Notes under the pieces: generated by a model
Database searches by the model: none
What the model was told of the DNA's origin: nothing
The model's input: the letters and a program-made list of their open reading frames with translations, nothing else
From: Anniella stebbinsi
Lineage: Eukaryota; Chordata; Lepidosauria; Squamata; Anniellidae
NCBI GenBank assembly: GCA_029215795.1
Contig: JARDYH010000005.1
Coordinates: forward strand, 33,486,001 to 33,550,000
Length of the DNA: 64,000 bases
Direction of reading: 5' to 3'
Translations under genes and position numbers: made by a program
Part shown: in pieces, positions 47,199-59,916 of the stretch
How the letters are laid out: every line of letters begins with the position of its first letter
How positions within the stretch are numbered: the first letter of the stretch is position 1

Positions 47199-47249
47199 AA
47201 GGTCAGCCAGCTGAAGCAGAGAGTAAAGGAGTGGAGATTCACACATGAT

Positions 47250-47510
47250 GGAATTCGCTGCCAAATGATGTGATGGCTGGCTGCTAACTTGGGTTGCATG
47301 AAAAGAGATTCAACCAATGAATGGATGATAAAGCTATCAATAGGCTACTAGCAATCTTAGCTGTATGCACTATGCTGTAAGCTGTATGCACCTGAATCCC
47401 AGCTACTGAGGAACTACAGCCCTTGTGTCCTGCTTGTGGACTCCCCAGGAAGCACTGTGAGAAACCAGATACTGGATCAAATAGGCCTCATTCTTGTGCT
47501 CTCATGAGGG
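47250..47510 (+). mobile_element. CR1-like LINE 3' end, diverged
   Basis: Forward CR1 C-terminal and 3'UTR remnant ('ggaattcgctgccaaatgat', 'aagctatcaataggctacta', 'actggatcaaataggcctca'). Contains an internal 15-17 base duplication around 'gctgtatgcac'. Confidence 0.7.
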
Positions 47511-49351
47511 AAGGCAAAGGCCCCGGCAGCAGTTTCTGGGCAGGTAAGGAGACAAAGTCTTGACTGAATGAGAGTGGGGAACAATAGAATGGATTGGTTC
47601 CAGACTTAATCTAAATATGACAAAGTCTTATTTATGAATAGGGTGAGTAGATCCCCTCTGTTCCATTCCATTATCATGTGGTTGGTTTACTCTGCCCAAA
47701 TTCTGTTCCACCCCCCCTTCTGATTTAGCATGAAGAATTAATCAATTTAATTCCAGAATTGGTGTGCATCATTTGCCTCAATCTTCTGTACACATGTCCT
47801 ATTGCTGCACCCAGGTGCATGTGCGTACTGACCACACAATTGCCCCATGATTCCTTTTGTGTGCGTGTGTGCTGTGCTTCATCAGTACACATCAGCATTT
47901 GTGTGCAGATGGGTGAAAAACAAAACAAATAGACTCCAGAGGGGAACCATCTTAATCTGTTGAAAATAACAATTGAGTCTTGTGGTTCCAGACTTCATCT
48001 AAATACAACAAGGACCAACCCATTTTATTATGGAATCAGCTTTCATGGACTAGAGTGTACTTCATCAGATGTATTCTTAACTGTGAGGTGTATGTGTGTG
48101 TGTGTACAAGGGAGTAAAGGGGGAGGACAGAGAAGTAAAGGTAGCAGTTAAATGGAAATTGAATGCAAAAAGTATAGTCTGTAACAACTTAATTACAGTT
48201 TAAAACTATACAAAATTCATACACAGCAGCTGCAGTTGATGATGACACAATCATATTAGCATTGCTGAATAAAATAATGAGTAGCGGGACAGGAAACCAT
48301 CATCTCTATTCAGACCCAAATGAATGGTATTGAACCTTCTGATAAGCTGAACAAACAATTGCTGTGGAAAACTGCAGGCAAAAATGAAAAGCAAGTCGGG
48401 AAACACAAATATCAACAAAAACCAGAAGAACTCCACAAGTAATGGCAGATCATTCATAACCCCAGAGTCTGTGGTGGCATTTGACTGGAGAGCATTTTGT
48501 AAAAATCTTTAGCTACAGTAAACATTAGAGCAGCAACAGCCCATGTAGTACTTTTCCCCATACACTAGTAACATGCAGTAAAACATATATCCAGACATGA
48601 TCCAATTGTGCATGTCTCCTCCACCACTGTTGGAAGCTTGGAGTGAAGATGCAGAAATGTGTAAACTGAAGACATCGGGGACATGAGTAAGATTTACTAC
48701 GTTACAGAGGGGGAAGTCTTGACACAGGTCTACCATGTTTGGTGGCAGTCCTTGGTTTTTCAAACATACAGTTCTGCCAATTCGCTGGCAGCAGGTTACC
48801 AACAAAACATGAAGTAAACGAGTCTCAACTGACCAAAAAACTTTGTTTAGAGCTCCTAGCTAATCCTGAAGGCTATCTGAAAAGAACAACAAGTTTCTAG
48901 TCCTTGACAAGTCTGCTGAGATGGCTGAGTGAGTGAAGTTTTTGCTCCTGAATTTGAAGAGCATAGTTACAGCGCACTGCATGTCAGCAGTGCCGGATGT
49001 TGACTATCTCAAGGGGAACTTGAAAACAAGAAAGGGTTGGGGGGTTGTTTGTTTTTGCATGTCTCACAAAGCCGGCCTTTCTGGGCAAATGGTAGTTGTG
49101 CAAGCAAATTGGTCCTGTGCCAACATAAATAGACCTATAAGACAATGGAACAAGACAAACCCTAGCTGGCAAATATCTGGGCTGTAATTTGGTGACCCAA
49201 GGTAGAGGGCTGTTCCTCTTTCCCTTTATATATTCCAGTCTTTGCTCTGGAAGAATTTGGAAGGCCAGTCTCCATATCTTCCCACATCCCCTTATGCCAA
49301 TACTAAGGGTAGGGATCTTGGGGTACCTCTAGATGGACAGTTTCCGTCGAC
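47511..49351. other. Gene-free stretch
   Basis: Unique-looking, with a small (TG)n near 48090. No frame with exon character. Confidence 0.5.
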
Positions 49352-49478
49352 ATGTCTTCGCACTGGCGGCAGTTGCGTTACATGATGCAGCTGCCAATGC
49401 GAAGACATCTAGGGGCAAAGGTCCTTTGCTGCGAACTAAAAAAGTCATCTATTTAACACGACTTTTTTAGTTTGCGGC
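49352..49478. repeat. Two adjacent hairpins in a CpG-containing stretch
   Basis: First hairpin 49352-49408 (ATGTCTTCGCACTGGC mirrored). Second 49429-49478 (GCGAACTAAAAAAGTC mirrored as GACTTTTTTAGTTTGC). The neighbouring 49560-49790 is CpG-rich and has ACTTACCTG, a minus-strand CAG/GTAAGT, at 49566-49574. Likely part of a non-autonomous DNA transposon with unclear ends. Confidence 0.55.
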
Positions 49479-49799
49479 AATCCCCCCCCCCATTTAAGTG
49501 TAAAAAAAACAAAACCAATGTGCCTCCGCTGTCCTCCCCCCATTTTGTAAAGGGAAATTAAAAACACTTACCTGGGAGTAGAGGAGCCGAAGCTCCCAGT
49601 CCCCCCTCCAGCAGCTGCCGAATGCTCAGCGGCATGGGCGGCAACAAAACAAAAGGCGCCGTCGCACCCCTTATGTCAGGACTAGTGTAAGGGGCATAAC
49701 TGCACCATGCAACTCCAGGGAGGCACCAGGGCACAACGCTCCCGGCATCGTGAAGAGGGGGCCTCAGAGAAAACTGCAACGGAATCAAATGAATTTGGA

Positions 49800-50499
49800 C
49801 TTTTATGAATCTGACCCAGGGATTCCATAGCAGATTAGCTTTTCCCCAGTCAAGCAGATTCTATGGTCTTGTGCAGGGCCATGCAGAGCTGGTAATACGC
49901 CCAGGCCAGATGGGAAGTGTGTCCCCCCCCATTTCAAACTGCTCATTAAGTATTTTTTAATGTTTTTTTAATGCCCACCAACATATCCGTTCTACATAAC
50001 ACCTTTATATTAAACCTATTCTACAACACCTCAATGTTGAATCAGAAATTAACATTTATTTTTAGTTGCTGTACAAACAGAAGCAACAACAATAGAACAG
50101 TCCATCATTATCAAACATTTTCATCATCATCACCCTCACGGTATCTTCATTATTATTATCATTAATAACTATCATCATCATTACCTCATTCTCCGCTCCT
50201 GAGATTATATGCCAAGGAGAAGATTGAGGAAAGAGATGCAGTAAGGACAACCATCGCAACTTAGGCACATATATCCCCGCCCCGCATGCGCCATGGTCCT
50301 CTGGAGCTTGTAGTCTGACCATGGTATTCACAACGGATGGCTTCTGTGCTGTTTCCGCAAGACGGGCTCCTCGCTTCTTGATGGGCTGCTCACGCTACGG
50401 AAGCAGTAGCATAAGCTGGGGGGGACCACCTCGTCGGAGTGCCCCCTCAAAATTGTGGGCCCTGGGCCAGCTGCCCCCCCCCTGCACGGCCCTGGTCTT
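49800..50499. other. Gene-free stretch with ATC/ATT simple sequence
   Basis: 50104-50190 is an imperfect (ATC/ATT)n tract. The rest is unrecognised. Confidence 0.45.
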
Positions 50500-50770
50500 G
50501 TGGATCCTTTTTCTAATTTCCCCGAATTTTGTTCAAATTTAGTAATAGAAAAATATACAAAATAAAAAGCTCAACGTGTGCATTTTCTCTATAGGTTAAG
50601 TGTGAAAATGTGCATTTTGGGGGATTTGTGCATTTTGGGAAAGTGAATTTGAGCCAATTTGGAAACTTCAAAGAATCCAATTCTGCTGATGAGCGAAGCA
50701 CAGAACAAAACGTGCCTGACAATCCGTGAAACGCAGACAGAATGAGTTTTACACAGTCCATACATCCCTA
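50500..50770. mobile_element. Degraded hAT-like end
   Basis: The sequence ends in GTCCATACATCCCTA, like the right ends of the TAGGG-type elements. It contains 'gtgcatttt' repeated three times and is A/T-rich. No left end was found. Confidence 0.4.
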
Positions 50771-51834
50771 ACCGAGGGACTAGCACTCTGCATGTTCTCT
50801 ATGGTTCCTGCTTTTCTGTCTGTGAATCTATCTACACAAGCAGGATATGACACTTTGAAAACATTTTGAAAACTCTATTTGGAGTGTGTCCTGGGCCCCA
50901 ACAGTTGTCACTCCTGTTATAAACTGTTTTAAACAATTTTAAAGCAGTAGTGTAGATAGGCTCTGTGTCTGTGTATTAAAAACTGTCTTAGAAGGGAGTC
51001 TCAAATTTCTAGAGCCTCACAGCAGCCTCAAGGCCTTCGCACCTTAAGTAATACAATGGGGTTTTCTTGTCAAAGTACATTGCAGCAGCAGGGAGAAACA
51101 AAGGCAGCAAGAGCTGAGTTGAAAGCAAGGTTACCAACTTGTGATTTTAAAAGTTCCTGGGCAGTGAACTTTTAAAAACACATAGTGGGCTTTGCCTGCT
51201 CAGAGCTAGATCCCGGGTTTTTGGCAAGTATGGGGGCCTAACAGTCAGTAGCCTTATGGATTAGGCTGGGAGGGGAGAGGTCAGCAGAAAAAGCATTTCC
51301 AACCCTTCCACTGACTCAAAATTCCTGGTTTATTATTATTCAGCAAAAGACCAATACTGAGAAACTGAAAGGAAAGGTACAATAATCCAAAATCAGGGGT
51401 GCAGAAGCAAAGGCCTGGAGGGGAGGCAAATGCAGTTTGTATGGGATCCCAATTTGCCTCCCTTTCCCTGCCCCCTTTCCCCCAAAGCCCCTTTCCCCCA
51501 GTTATTTGGTGGTTTCCCTGATTTTATGCAGTCCCCCCCCCCCCCAATGTTTGAAACATCTCTCCTATGGCTTAGTTACTGGCAGTAAGATCTTTGAGCT
51601 AAACTACGCTGGTGTTTTGGAGGCCTGTGCCTTTTGCCTGCCTCTTTTGCTTTCAGCCACTGGAATGTTGACCCTGAGACTTCTTGAGCCTGGGACTAAA
51701 CGAGGCACAACACCCCTGCCCTGAATGGTATATCAACAAACCGCACAAAACACCATCCACATTACACAGCATATAATTGGGCAGTGGTGGGGAGCCCACT
51801 CTGTGACTTCCCTCCCCTACTGTGAACTATACTC
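50771..51834. other. Gene-free stretch
   Basis: No repeat or gene recognised. Poly(C) near 51533-51546. Confidence 0.5.
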
Positions 51835-52165
51835 AGTGCTGGATTAGGGCCCCATATTATGAGGGGCTTCCAAATAGGTTGGAGATAACTACTTTGGCTT
51901 AAATATGTTGGAAAGTCTGGTGTGATGTACAGTAGAGTTGCCTAATACAGAGAAAGCGTGGCGACACAGCATTTAGTACGGGAGGCAATAAGTGCAGAAC
52001 AGAGCCAGTTTAAAATAAAGTCAAATCAACTTACCTTATTAGTATTTTTATACACATCTTCAGAGGAGACTAGTTAATGCTGTGTAACTACAAGCATCCC
52101 CTAACGCTGGGTGGTACCCTTTCAGTACCCTTTCTATTAATTAGGTAAAATGTCTTCCCTCCAGG
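51835..52165 (+). repeat. Dispersed repeat, copy 2
   Basis: Same orientation and order of blocks as 29085-29530, with short deletions. The last about 100 bases of copy 1 are absent. Confidence 0.8.
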
Positions 52166-53254
52166 TCGACGTGGCTAGAACTGGCTGATGTTCCCCAGGG
52201 GAAAAAGCCAAAGAAGATTATAATGATTTACAGTGTTGACAATTCCACTACAGGATTCTAATTAGCATATATTCCTCACAATCTGCACAGTGCCTTTCTA
52301 CAACACGAGATCAAACATGAAACAACACGTCTCAGAGTTCAGGCATCCTTTGTCCCCTGAAGTGCCACTTGTTGGGGCAAAGTCTTCTGAATTGAAGCAC
52401 AAACTGATCTCCAACTGATTAGCTCTTTCCCATCCCACAGCTGTTCCCCAGTCGACAGCAAGGTCACAAGGGACAGGAGAGAGAGAGAGAGAGAAAGACA
52501 CAGCCTTTCATGTTCTTCGCAATCCATTCATGTCAGCACATGCCAGTCACATTACTTGGATAGGTGGGATATTTGTCCCTGGGGAAGGAATCCTGAGTAG
52601 CTACGTGCTGCTTAGTTATTTTGAACTGCCACCTGTTGTTCTGCTGGTGAGTGGGAAGAGGAGAGACTCAATACATAGAATTGGAAGGAGCAATAAGCAA
52701 TAATCAGCTCTCTCTCAAAGACAGGGCCATCTTCCTCCTACACCTGTGGTTTTGAACTTTTTTGTACATGACAGCCCCCCTTTCCCTCCAATCGATCTTC
52801 CCCTCCTTCCAAGCTCTTCCCTCCAACTCATCACCAAGCACCTGTTCCATAGCACAGGAGTGGGCAGAAGGTAGATCAGGATGTACTGGTAGATCTCTGG
52901 GCGATGGGCAAAGGTTGATGCCCAATTGTCAGTCAATAGCAACAACTAAAAAGCCTTCCCACCTCTTCTCAAGTAGATTATTTAAAAGCGTGCTTGGGAG
53001 GTGGGCAGGGGTGGATTTGTATGGTTCTTGTCAGTGGAAGCCGGCGGCTCCAATATCAGTGGGGCTGTGAATCCTAGCCCCAAAATAGGTTCAGCACCTT
53101 GGATAGCCCCTTTAGAGTCCTGGCTGGATCAGACTGAAATCCAGAAAGGATTCTCAGCCCCACTGGAATCATAGCTACCAGTCACCACTGGTTCTGGCAC
53201 GGATCACAATCTATTGGTCTGAGCATGTGCCCAAAGGCACCCTTTTCGTTAATA
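52166..53254. other. Gene-free stretch
   Basis: Short (GA)n at 52479-52494. No exon. Confidence 0.5.
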
Positions 53255-53960
53255 CTTAGGCCTAATCTACACCTACAGCCCTTTCGCAAGGGAGGAGGGG
53301 TGATTGCAACTTTTCCCGCTTCCACGATCGGCACTCATGGGGCACACGTGAGTGAAGTTTTCCACAATTTCAAGAGTGCCATCGCAGGAGGACGTGTGCC
53401 CCGTGTCAGTCCTTCCACATGTGGATTTGCAGGAGTGGGCAGGGCTATGCAGATGATGTGGCCACAGGGCTATTTTTTGATGACTTGTGAGGATTGCGCA
53501 CAAACGCAACTGCACAGCAACAAACGGGGTGGATAGGAAGTCTATCAAATATGCAATGATGCGCACAGATATGATTGTATTAAAAAAAAACCTACACACT
53601 CTTGGCACCAAAACATGCTGATACCCATCCAAAACATGCCAAAATTGGCAGCCGGGTCCACTCCCACATACCTCCAAAATCGCTACACATGCCCCTGGCA
53701 GCTGGTTGGCTGTTTGCTGGGCCAGGAACTTGCGCCAAACAGCAACATCTTTGCGAACGGGGAAACATCGGCTGCAGACTTCGGGATTGTAGCAAGAGAG
53801 CCGGAAAAATCGTGACAAAAGCAGTCAGCCACATTCCTGAATAACGGGTGGACCTAAGATCACTGTGGGAGCAGGTAAACATCAAGTGGCCCATAAGTGA
53901 CTCTTCGATACAATCCTGCAATAAACGGCTGGTGGTAACTCCCCCTTCATATATGTCCAC
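53255..53960. other. CpG-containing stretch, probable DNA element
   Basis: Raised CpG content, a long minus-strand open frame (53818-53273, 181 codons) without recognisable motifs, and a start (TAGGCCTAATCTACACC) of the kind seen at DNA-element ends here. No matching right end found. Confidence 0.35.
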
Positions 53961-54872
53961 CCGCTTGAGCCACTATTTTGCACCTGGCTCCAATTGGTGG
54001 ATCTCCAGGCTCTCGGCAAAACAATCGCAGCAAAATACATCCTGAAAACCTGCAGTCTGCCTACCCATGCCATAGCAGATTGTGCAGAGATCCATGCAGG
54101 CAGTCCACTGCATGCAAATATTTGTGAATTGGGGTGCAAACCCTGTGCGGAAGAAGAATACAGCAGAACATCACTGACTCTGGCTCTGACTCCACAGAGG
54201 GAGCTGAACAAGCTGGGATTGTTGGTTATTGCTCCTTCCAGTTCTATGAATTGAGTTTCTCCTCCCATTTAGCCAAGCATGTGCCAGCAGAGCAACCAGT
54301 AGCAGTTCAAAATCACCAAGCAGTTAGGTGCTCAGGTTTCCTTCCCCATGGTCAAATATCCCGCCTATCCTCAGCTCATCCTGGGCTTCCTTATTCCCAT
54401 CCTGTTGAGATGGTGGGGAAGAGAATCCAGTATGGATCAGACAGAGTCTTCTGCCAGAAGGGAATTTAATTGATCCATGTCTTAGGCTAATGAATGGAAG
54501 AAAGGTTCACTTGGCTCAGGATCCTATCCTATCCCCTGGTACCATCAGTACAGGACTTTGGGGTAACAGTCCAGGGTTCCACCTAGCAGAGAGCTCCCCG
54601 ACACAGTAAGCTGGCTTATCAAATTGAAGAAATGAAGAAATACACATTATCATTCCCAACCCCCTGCGCCCCGTAACACTAAGTCCAGAGTCTAACATTA
54701 CCTAAGTACACCACAGTTTAATCCCCCCCACCCCCAGGCCTGGAACTTTGTACCTCTCTTTTCAGATGCCTCATGTCCACACACAGCTTGAGAACCACAA
54801 CTGAGGACACAAAAAGCAGGTAAACCCCAAGATTTCAAAGAGTTTTCTCTATCAACCCGGCCTGGTGAGAAG
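53961..54872. other. Gene-free stretch
   Basis: Open frames up to 128 codons on both strands without motifs. Confidence 0.45.
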
Positions 54873-55353
54873 TAGGGCTGTGCACAGACCCCCTGATCCG
54901 ATCCAGATCTAGATCTGTCAGGTCCGGATCGGGCCTGATCCGACTCAGATTGGATAGAGCCCAATCCTATCCTGATCCATGCACAGCACTCCTTCCCGCT
55001 CTCACCCTTCCTCCTCCCACTCTCCCTGTTTACCTGCTGCCTCCTCCGCGTCCTGCCATCGTCCTCTCTCCTCACTGTGTGCCGTCGCATTTCCCGCTCA
55101 CGGCAGGTGACATCATCACCCAACGCGAGTGGGAAATGCGGCGGCACACAGCAAGGAGAGAGAACAACAGGGGACGATGCGGAGGAGGCAGCAGGTAAGC
55201 AGGGAGAGGAGAGGGGGAGTGCTGTGCACGGATCCGAATCGGATCCGGATCATGGATCCGATCTTGGCCTGATCTGGTTTGGATCTGGGAAGCCCAGATC
55301 AGCCCAATCTGCTCCAGATTTGGGATCCGGATCCAGATCCATGCACAGCCCTG
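54873..55353. mobile_element. hAT-like element, TAGGGCTGTGCAC termini
   Basis: 481 bases, ends TAGGGCTGTGCACAGA and ATGCACAGCCCTG, flanks GTGAGAAG / GTGGGAAG. GATCC-rich subterminal zones surround an inverted-repeat core with GTGACATCATCACC in the centre and outward CAG/GTAAGC-like sites near 55029 and 55192. Confidence 0.87.
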
Positions 55354-56430
55354 GTGGGAAGGCTGCATATTTTCTCCCAGATCAGTAGCAGAAGTAGCAG
55401 CCATCACCTGATGCCTTGGACCTTGGAGACCAAACTTCTGCAACACGATCAGTTTCAAAACAGGGAGAAGTAAGACTATAGTACTCTTGAGCATGCACAG
55501 AGTTTCTTTCCCTCACTTTCAAGTCACCACAATCAGCTCCACAACCACAAACCTGAGAGCACGGGAGGCCATGCCTTCAGGTCATTACAGGCAATATGAT
55601 TTCAGACATGCTTGGCTCATCATTCTCCTTTTAGAAATTAAACGTTCCCTGTGTGCATGTGTGAAGTTGGGGTACTTATTTTAAAATACGGTGTTATTGA
55701 CTTGTGTGCCTGTATAATGGTTATTGCAATGAGATTCAATCCCACAGTAGTACCTTTTCCCCTACAAAGGATATCTTAGCTCATGTCATCCAATACTGTA
55801 ATTGGAGGTTGAAAAAGCAGTTTTGCAGAGATAGTGGTTAATCCTAGAAGGCTTGCTGAGAGAAATTTCTCCTGGCTGGCTGGCATTTGATCCTTGCATT
55901 ATTTTTCCACATTACATCAGTTCATGTTGAGAAAGCTTCAGAAGAAATAAGAAAAGTGGCGTGTACAAGCAAACTATATTTTTGTTTTCCTACTAAGGAC
56001 AATAGTATACATCAATGGATTACTTCAAAATAACTCATTTGCTAATTGCAGTTGATCATGTCTTTTCAGGTCTTTTGGAACTGTCCCCCATGAAGAAATT
56101 TCATTCCATTGTTAAAACAATTCTTGATCCATGCTGCAGTTTGGGAAATATATTCCCTCCCCCGCCCCAACAACACATTGTTTGTGTTATTTTGCTGAAC
56201 AAAATGGTTGGCTGACATATTTAGAAGAGCAAGAGTGTAATATTTTAATGGGTTTATCTTTTGAAATGTTGAAATGAAAGATGGTTAAGCAACTCTGAGC
56301 ATTCTTGCCCAATGAGCTCCCTGTGCAATACGCTTTCAACTGTTGTTGATTTGGTGTCTAGAATGTCAGACGGTCATAGCCTGGCTAGTGGGGAAGACCC
56401 TGCTAGTCTAGTCTATGAGGCCTATTGGAT
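55354..56430. other. Gene-free stretch
   Basis: Unique-looking AT-rich DNA before the SINE. Nothing recognisable. Confidence 0.5.
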
Positions 56431-56612
56431 GGACTGTGGCTCAGTGGTAGAACACATGTTTTGCGTGCAGAAGGTCCCAGGTTCAATCACTGGCATCTCC
56501 AGGTAGAACTGGGAAAGACTCCTGTCTGAAACCCCTGGAGAGGAATTTAGTTCATTGTAGACAATACCAAGCTAGATGGATGAACGGTCTGATCTGATAT
56601 AAGGCAGCACTG
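56431..56612 (+). mobile_element. tRNA-derived SINE
   Basis: The tRNA-like head has an A box TGGCTCAGTGGTAGA (56437-56451) and a B box GGTTCAATCAC (56480-56490) at normal spacing. A tRNA-unrelated body follows and the copy ends in 'ctgatataaggcagc'. This structure is a common squamate SINE. It is not a tRNA gene, because no acceptor stem can close. Confidence 0.85.
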
Positions 56613-56639
56613 ATAGACTGAAACCAGACTTCTGGATGA

Positions 56640-57080
56640 AGGAAATAAGCCCACTCCATTTGGGCAAGAGCCCTTCTTCCCTTGCTGAAAGAGCACTCTT
56701 GCTGTGAAGGTGGGCTTGTCACCAGTGGATTGCATTTCCCTGAGGAGATGGCATCTGAGCTTTGGTGGGAGGAAATGAGGAGCAGGGCCATTTTGGTTGT
56801 AGCACCAATGCTCTGGCATGCCCTCTTATTGTGTGCCAAGACCTGTCTCTTTAAAGAGGCCTTAGAAGGACTCAGAACCAATAGATATTACTGCTGATGA
56901 GCTGGATTTGCTTGACTGCTATTTTCTGTCCTGACTGCCAATTTTATTATTATATGCTTTTTATTGTGCTGTTTTGATTATTTTTCTATTTCTATGTTGT
57001 CAGTGTAGTGTTTGTGATAGGCCCATTCTTTGCAGTCAGCTTCGTAAAAACATGACAAAACAATAATAAAAGAGCAGCAG
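56640..57080 (+). mobile_element. Probable L2 3' fragment
   Basis: Has the general layout of an L2 end: W-H-A-L-type coding remnant, 'ctctttaaagaggcctta', AT-rich 3'UTR and an A-rich tail with AATAAA near 57063. More diverged than the others. Confidence 0.6.
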
Positions 57081-57302
57081 TAAAAAAAAAAACCCCCACC
57101 AAGCAGTAGAAATAAAAATACAGCTCAGACTGAAACCTGAGTGAGGGGTTTACTTCATACTAGTGCTGTGCTGAAAAGTTCGACCATTCCATTTTTGGCA
57201 TTTTGGGGGGGGGGAATGAAAACTCAGTTGAAAGAGGCTTGGAGAGGTGAGAATTTTGTCCTTAGGGAGTGGGACAGGGTTTCTATACACCTTTTTAAAT
57301 GT

Positions 57303-57405
57303 AACCAGGTGCTGCATGCATACAAATGACACCTGCTGAAATTCCCTTTTCTATACACTGTTAAAGATACAGGAGCCCAGTCCTCCTTTTCATATGGTCA
57401 CCCTA
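57303..57405. mobile_element. hAT-like MITE, right half only
   Basis: Begins inside the unit at ACCAGGTGCTGCATGC and ends with the normal GGTCACCCTA terminus. It lies about 300 bases beyond the proposed SMIM36 poly(A) signal. Confidence 0.8.
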
Positions 57406-57709
57406 TTAATTAACCCTCCTCACCATTAGTCCCTTCCACTAGCAGTGGACAGAACATTTTCTGGCAAATGTGTGGCGGTTGCTTCTTTCAAATCCATTGC
57501 CTTTGTCTCCTTCACTCTGACAAATTATTGATATATCATTTTCACAAGTCATTTTGATGTGCTCTAACTTCTAGCACTACCGCCCAGTTGGGATTTCTGG
57601 GTGGTTTGTTTTTGTAATTATACCTTTGCTATCTGCCAAAGATAGATACCTTATGTGAAAATAGCAAATGAATTGAATTTGGATTCAATGAGCACTAGAC
57701 CTAAATCTC

Positions 57710-57715
57710 TTTATT
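57710..57715 (-). terminator. Candidate polyadenylation signal of SMIM36
   Basis: AATAAA on the minus strand, about 185 bases past the SMIM36 stop codon. It is the first canonical signal downstream and implies a 3'UTR of about 200 bases without recognisable repeats. Confidence 0.45.
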
Positions 57716-57900
57716 AAGGCTATGGTGGCACCATATGGAAATGAAAGACAGCCAATAATGAAATACATAACCCACACTGTAAGCAAACACAAAGTCCTCG
57801 ATGTTGTCTTACCTTGCTCCATTATCCTTGTGCAAACAGGATATAAACATGCCAGATGAGGCTATGCTAGACTAGAACTCAGAAACAATTGAAGGCCTTC

Positions 57901-58200
<300 letters not shown>

Positions 58201-58212
58201 TTAGCAGGATCT

Positions 58213-58214
58213 CT
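58213..58214 (-). promoter_or_regulatory. Candidate 3' splice site before the SMIM36 start
   Basis: On the minus strand a pyrimidine-leaning stretch ending in TTCATTCGCAG places an AG 27 bases before the SMIM36 ATG. This would let the coding exon be joined to an upstream 5'UTR exon. It is a motif-only call; without it the transcript would simply extend upstream. Confidence 0.35.
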
Positions 58215-58687
58215 GCGAATGAAGTTGAATAGATACACATGTACACATTCACACGCACTAATAGAGCAGTAGCTAACTGATAGACGGCCTTTGTGGTAAA
58301 AATACTTTAATCCTGTGCACTCTAGCTATGGATTTTCCCTCCCTCTCTCTCTCCCCCTGATCTCCATGATTAAAGCTGCTCAGTTTAATAACTTAAGCTC
58401 CTTCTTTTAATACCATGTTGCCAACAGTGACAGAAGCTAAATTTGAATGTTTCATTGCTGCGCAATATGCGGTTTTCTGTGTGAATTGTACGTGATTCCC
58501 CCCTCTCCAGCCTTTATCTTATGTTCTGAAAAAGCAAGTAGGAAATTAACCACAGGGGCTTCTTGACAAGACTTTTATTGTACCATCGCCCAGCCTAATT
58601 CATGGGATTTTATTGGGGATCAAGACATCTTCCACTTGTAACCTTCTTGGGTTTTCCCACCGCTACGTCCACCTTTTTTCTTTCTAC

Positions 58688-58730
58688 CAAAAACAAACAA
58701 ACAAACAAAAAACAAACAAACAAACAAAAA
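58688..58730 (+). repeat. (AAAC)n repeat
   Basis: About ten AAAC units with one interruption, 500 bases upstream of the SMIM36 start. Confidence 0.93.
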
Positions 58731-58837
58731 CCCACTAAGGAGGAAAAGGCATAATGGGTACACACACTGTCTTTTGACTGGTTCCAGTAAGAGCCATCTG
58801 TCTGGAGATGTCAAACATCTGGAAAGCCTTTCTTGCA

Positions 58838-59155
58838 TATGGTGACCATATGGAAAGGAGGACAGGGCTCCTGTATCTTTAACAGTTGAATAGAAAGGGA
58901 ATTTCAGCAGGTGTTGTTTGTATGCATGCAGCACCTGGTGAAATTCCTCTTCATCACAACAATTAAACCTGCAGGAGCCCCGCCCTCTTTTATATCTGGT
59001 CAAGAGGGCAGGGTTCCTGCAGGTTTAACTGTTGTGATGAAGAGGGAATTTCACCAGTTGCTGCATGCATGCAAATGACACCTGCTGAAATTCTCTTTTC
59101 TATTCAACTGTTAAAGATACAGGAGCCCTGTCCTCCTTTCCATATGGTCACCCTA
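58838..59155. mobile_element. hAT-like MITE, inverted dimer
   Basis: 318 bases. Unit one runs to about 59000 and still ends in ATATCTGGTC; unit two follows head-to-head. Located upstream of SMIM36 on its template side, about 650 bases from the start codon. Confidence 0.84.
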
Positions 59156-59737
59156 TTCCTGGGGGACTTTCTGAAGCACAAGATCACTGCCAGTAGGGAA
59201 ATTAGCAGTCTGAACATGCACCTTTTTTGTGTGTGTGAGCATGATGCATCCCTTTCCAGCTGGTCTTGATAAGGCCAGCCATGGCCAGCTCCATTACAGC
59301 CATTACAGCTGCATAACAGGTGGTCATTATAAGAACCATACAACTTTAAGAACTGATGACTGACTTGTTGACTTTCCTTTCTCCTACCCATCACTTCTTT
59401 CTTTTGTGTGTCCTTTTAGACTAAGTCCAAGAGCAGAGACTCTCTTGATCCTGGGAGCTTTTTTGGCTGAAGGGTAAAAATGCTTTAAATAAATAAACAA
59501 ACAAATGATATGGGTGGATAAATGCGATATTGTTGCAAAATGTGCAAAATTCTCAGGAAGAGTTGCAGAACTCAGCATTTGGAGTGTCTTGTGATGCATA
59601 AACAAACAGAGAAGGTCAAGGAGTGGAATTTTTCCAGAGGTCTGGTTGCCTGAGTGGCAATCTCAACACAGATACAGAGAGGGAGGATTCAAGGCCTCAG
59701 AAAGGGAAAGAATTTTGGGCCCCAACAGCTGTGACAT

Positions 59738-59908
59738 TAGGCTGACCATCTGAAAAGGAGGACAGGGCTCATATAACTTTAACAGTTGTAGAGAAAAGGG
59801 AATTTCAATCAGTGTCATTTGTATGCAATTAGTTCCTGGTGATATTCCCTCTTCATCACAACAGTTAAAGTTGCAGAGCCCTGTCCTCCTTTTCAGATGG
59901 TCAGCCTA
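59738..59908. mobile_element. hAT-like MITE, monomer with perfect 8-bp duplication
   Basis: 171 bases between TAGGCTGACCATCTG and CAGATGGTCAGCCTA, flanked by identical TGTGACAT on both sides (59730-59737 and 59909-59916). This is the cleanest boundary proof for the family. Confidence 0.92.
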
Positions 59909-59916
59909 TGTGACAT

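Noticed and set aside
53273..53818. 181-codon minus-strand open frame
   Set aside because: Cys/His content is scattered without zinc-finger spacing, and it lies in a probable DNA element.
56431..56505. tRNA gene
   Set aside because: A and B boxes are present but the acceptor and anticodon stems do not form. SINE body and tail follow.
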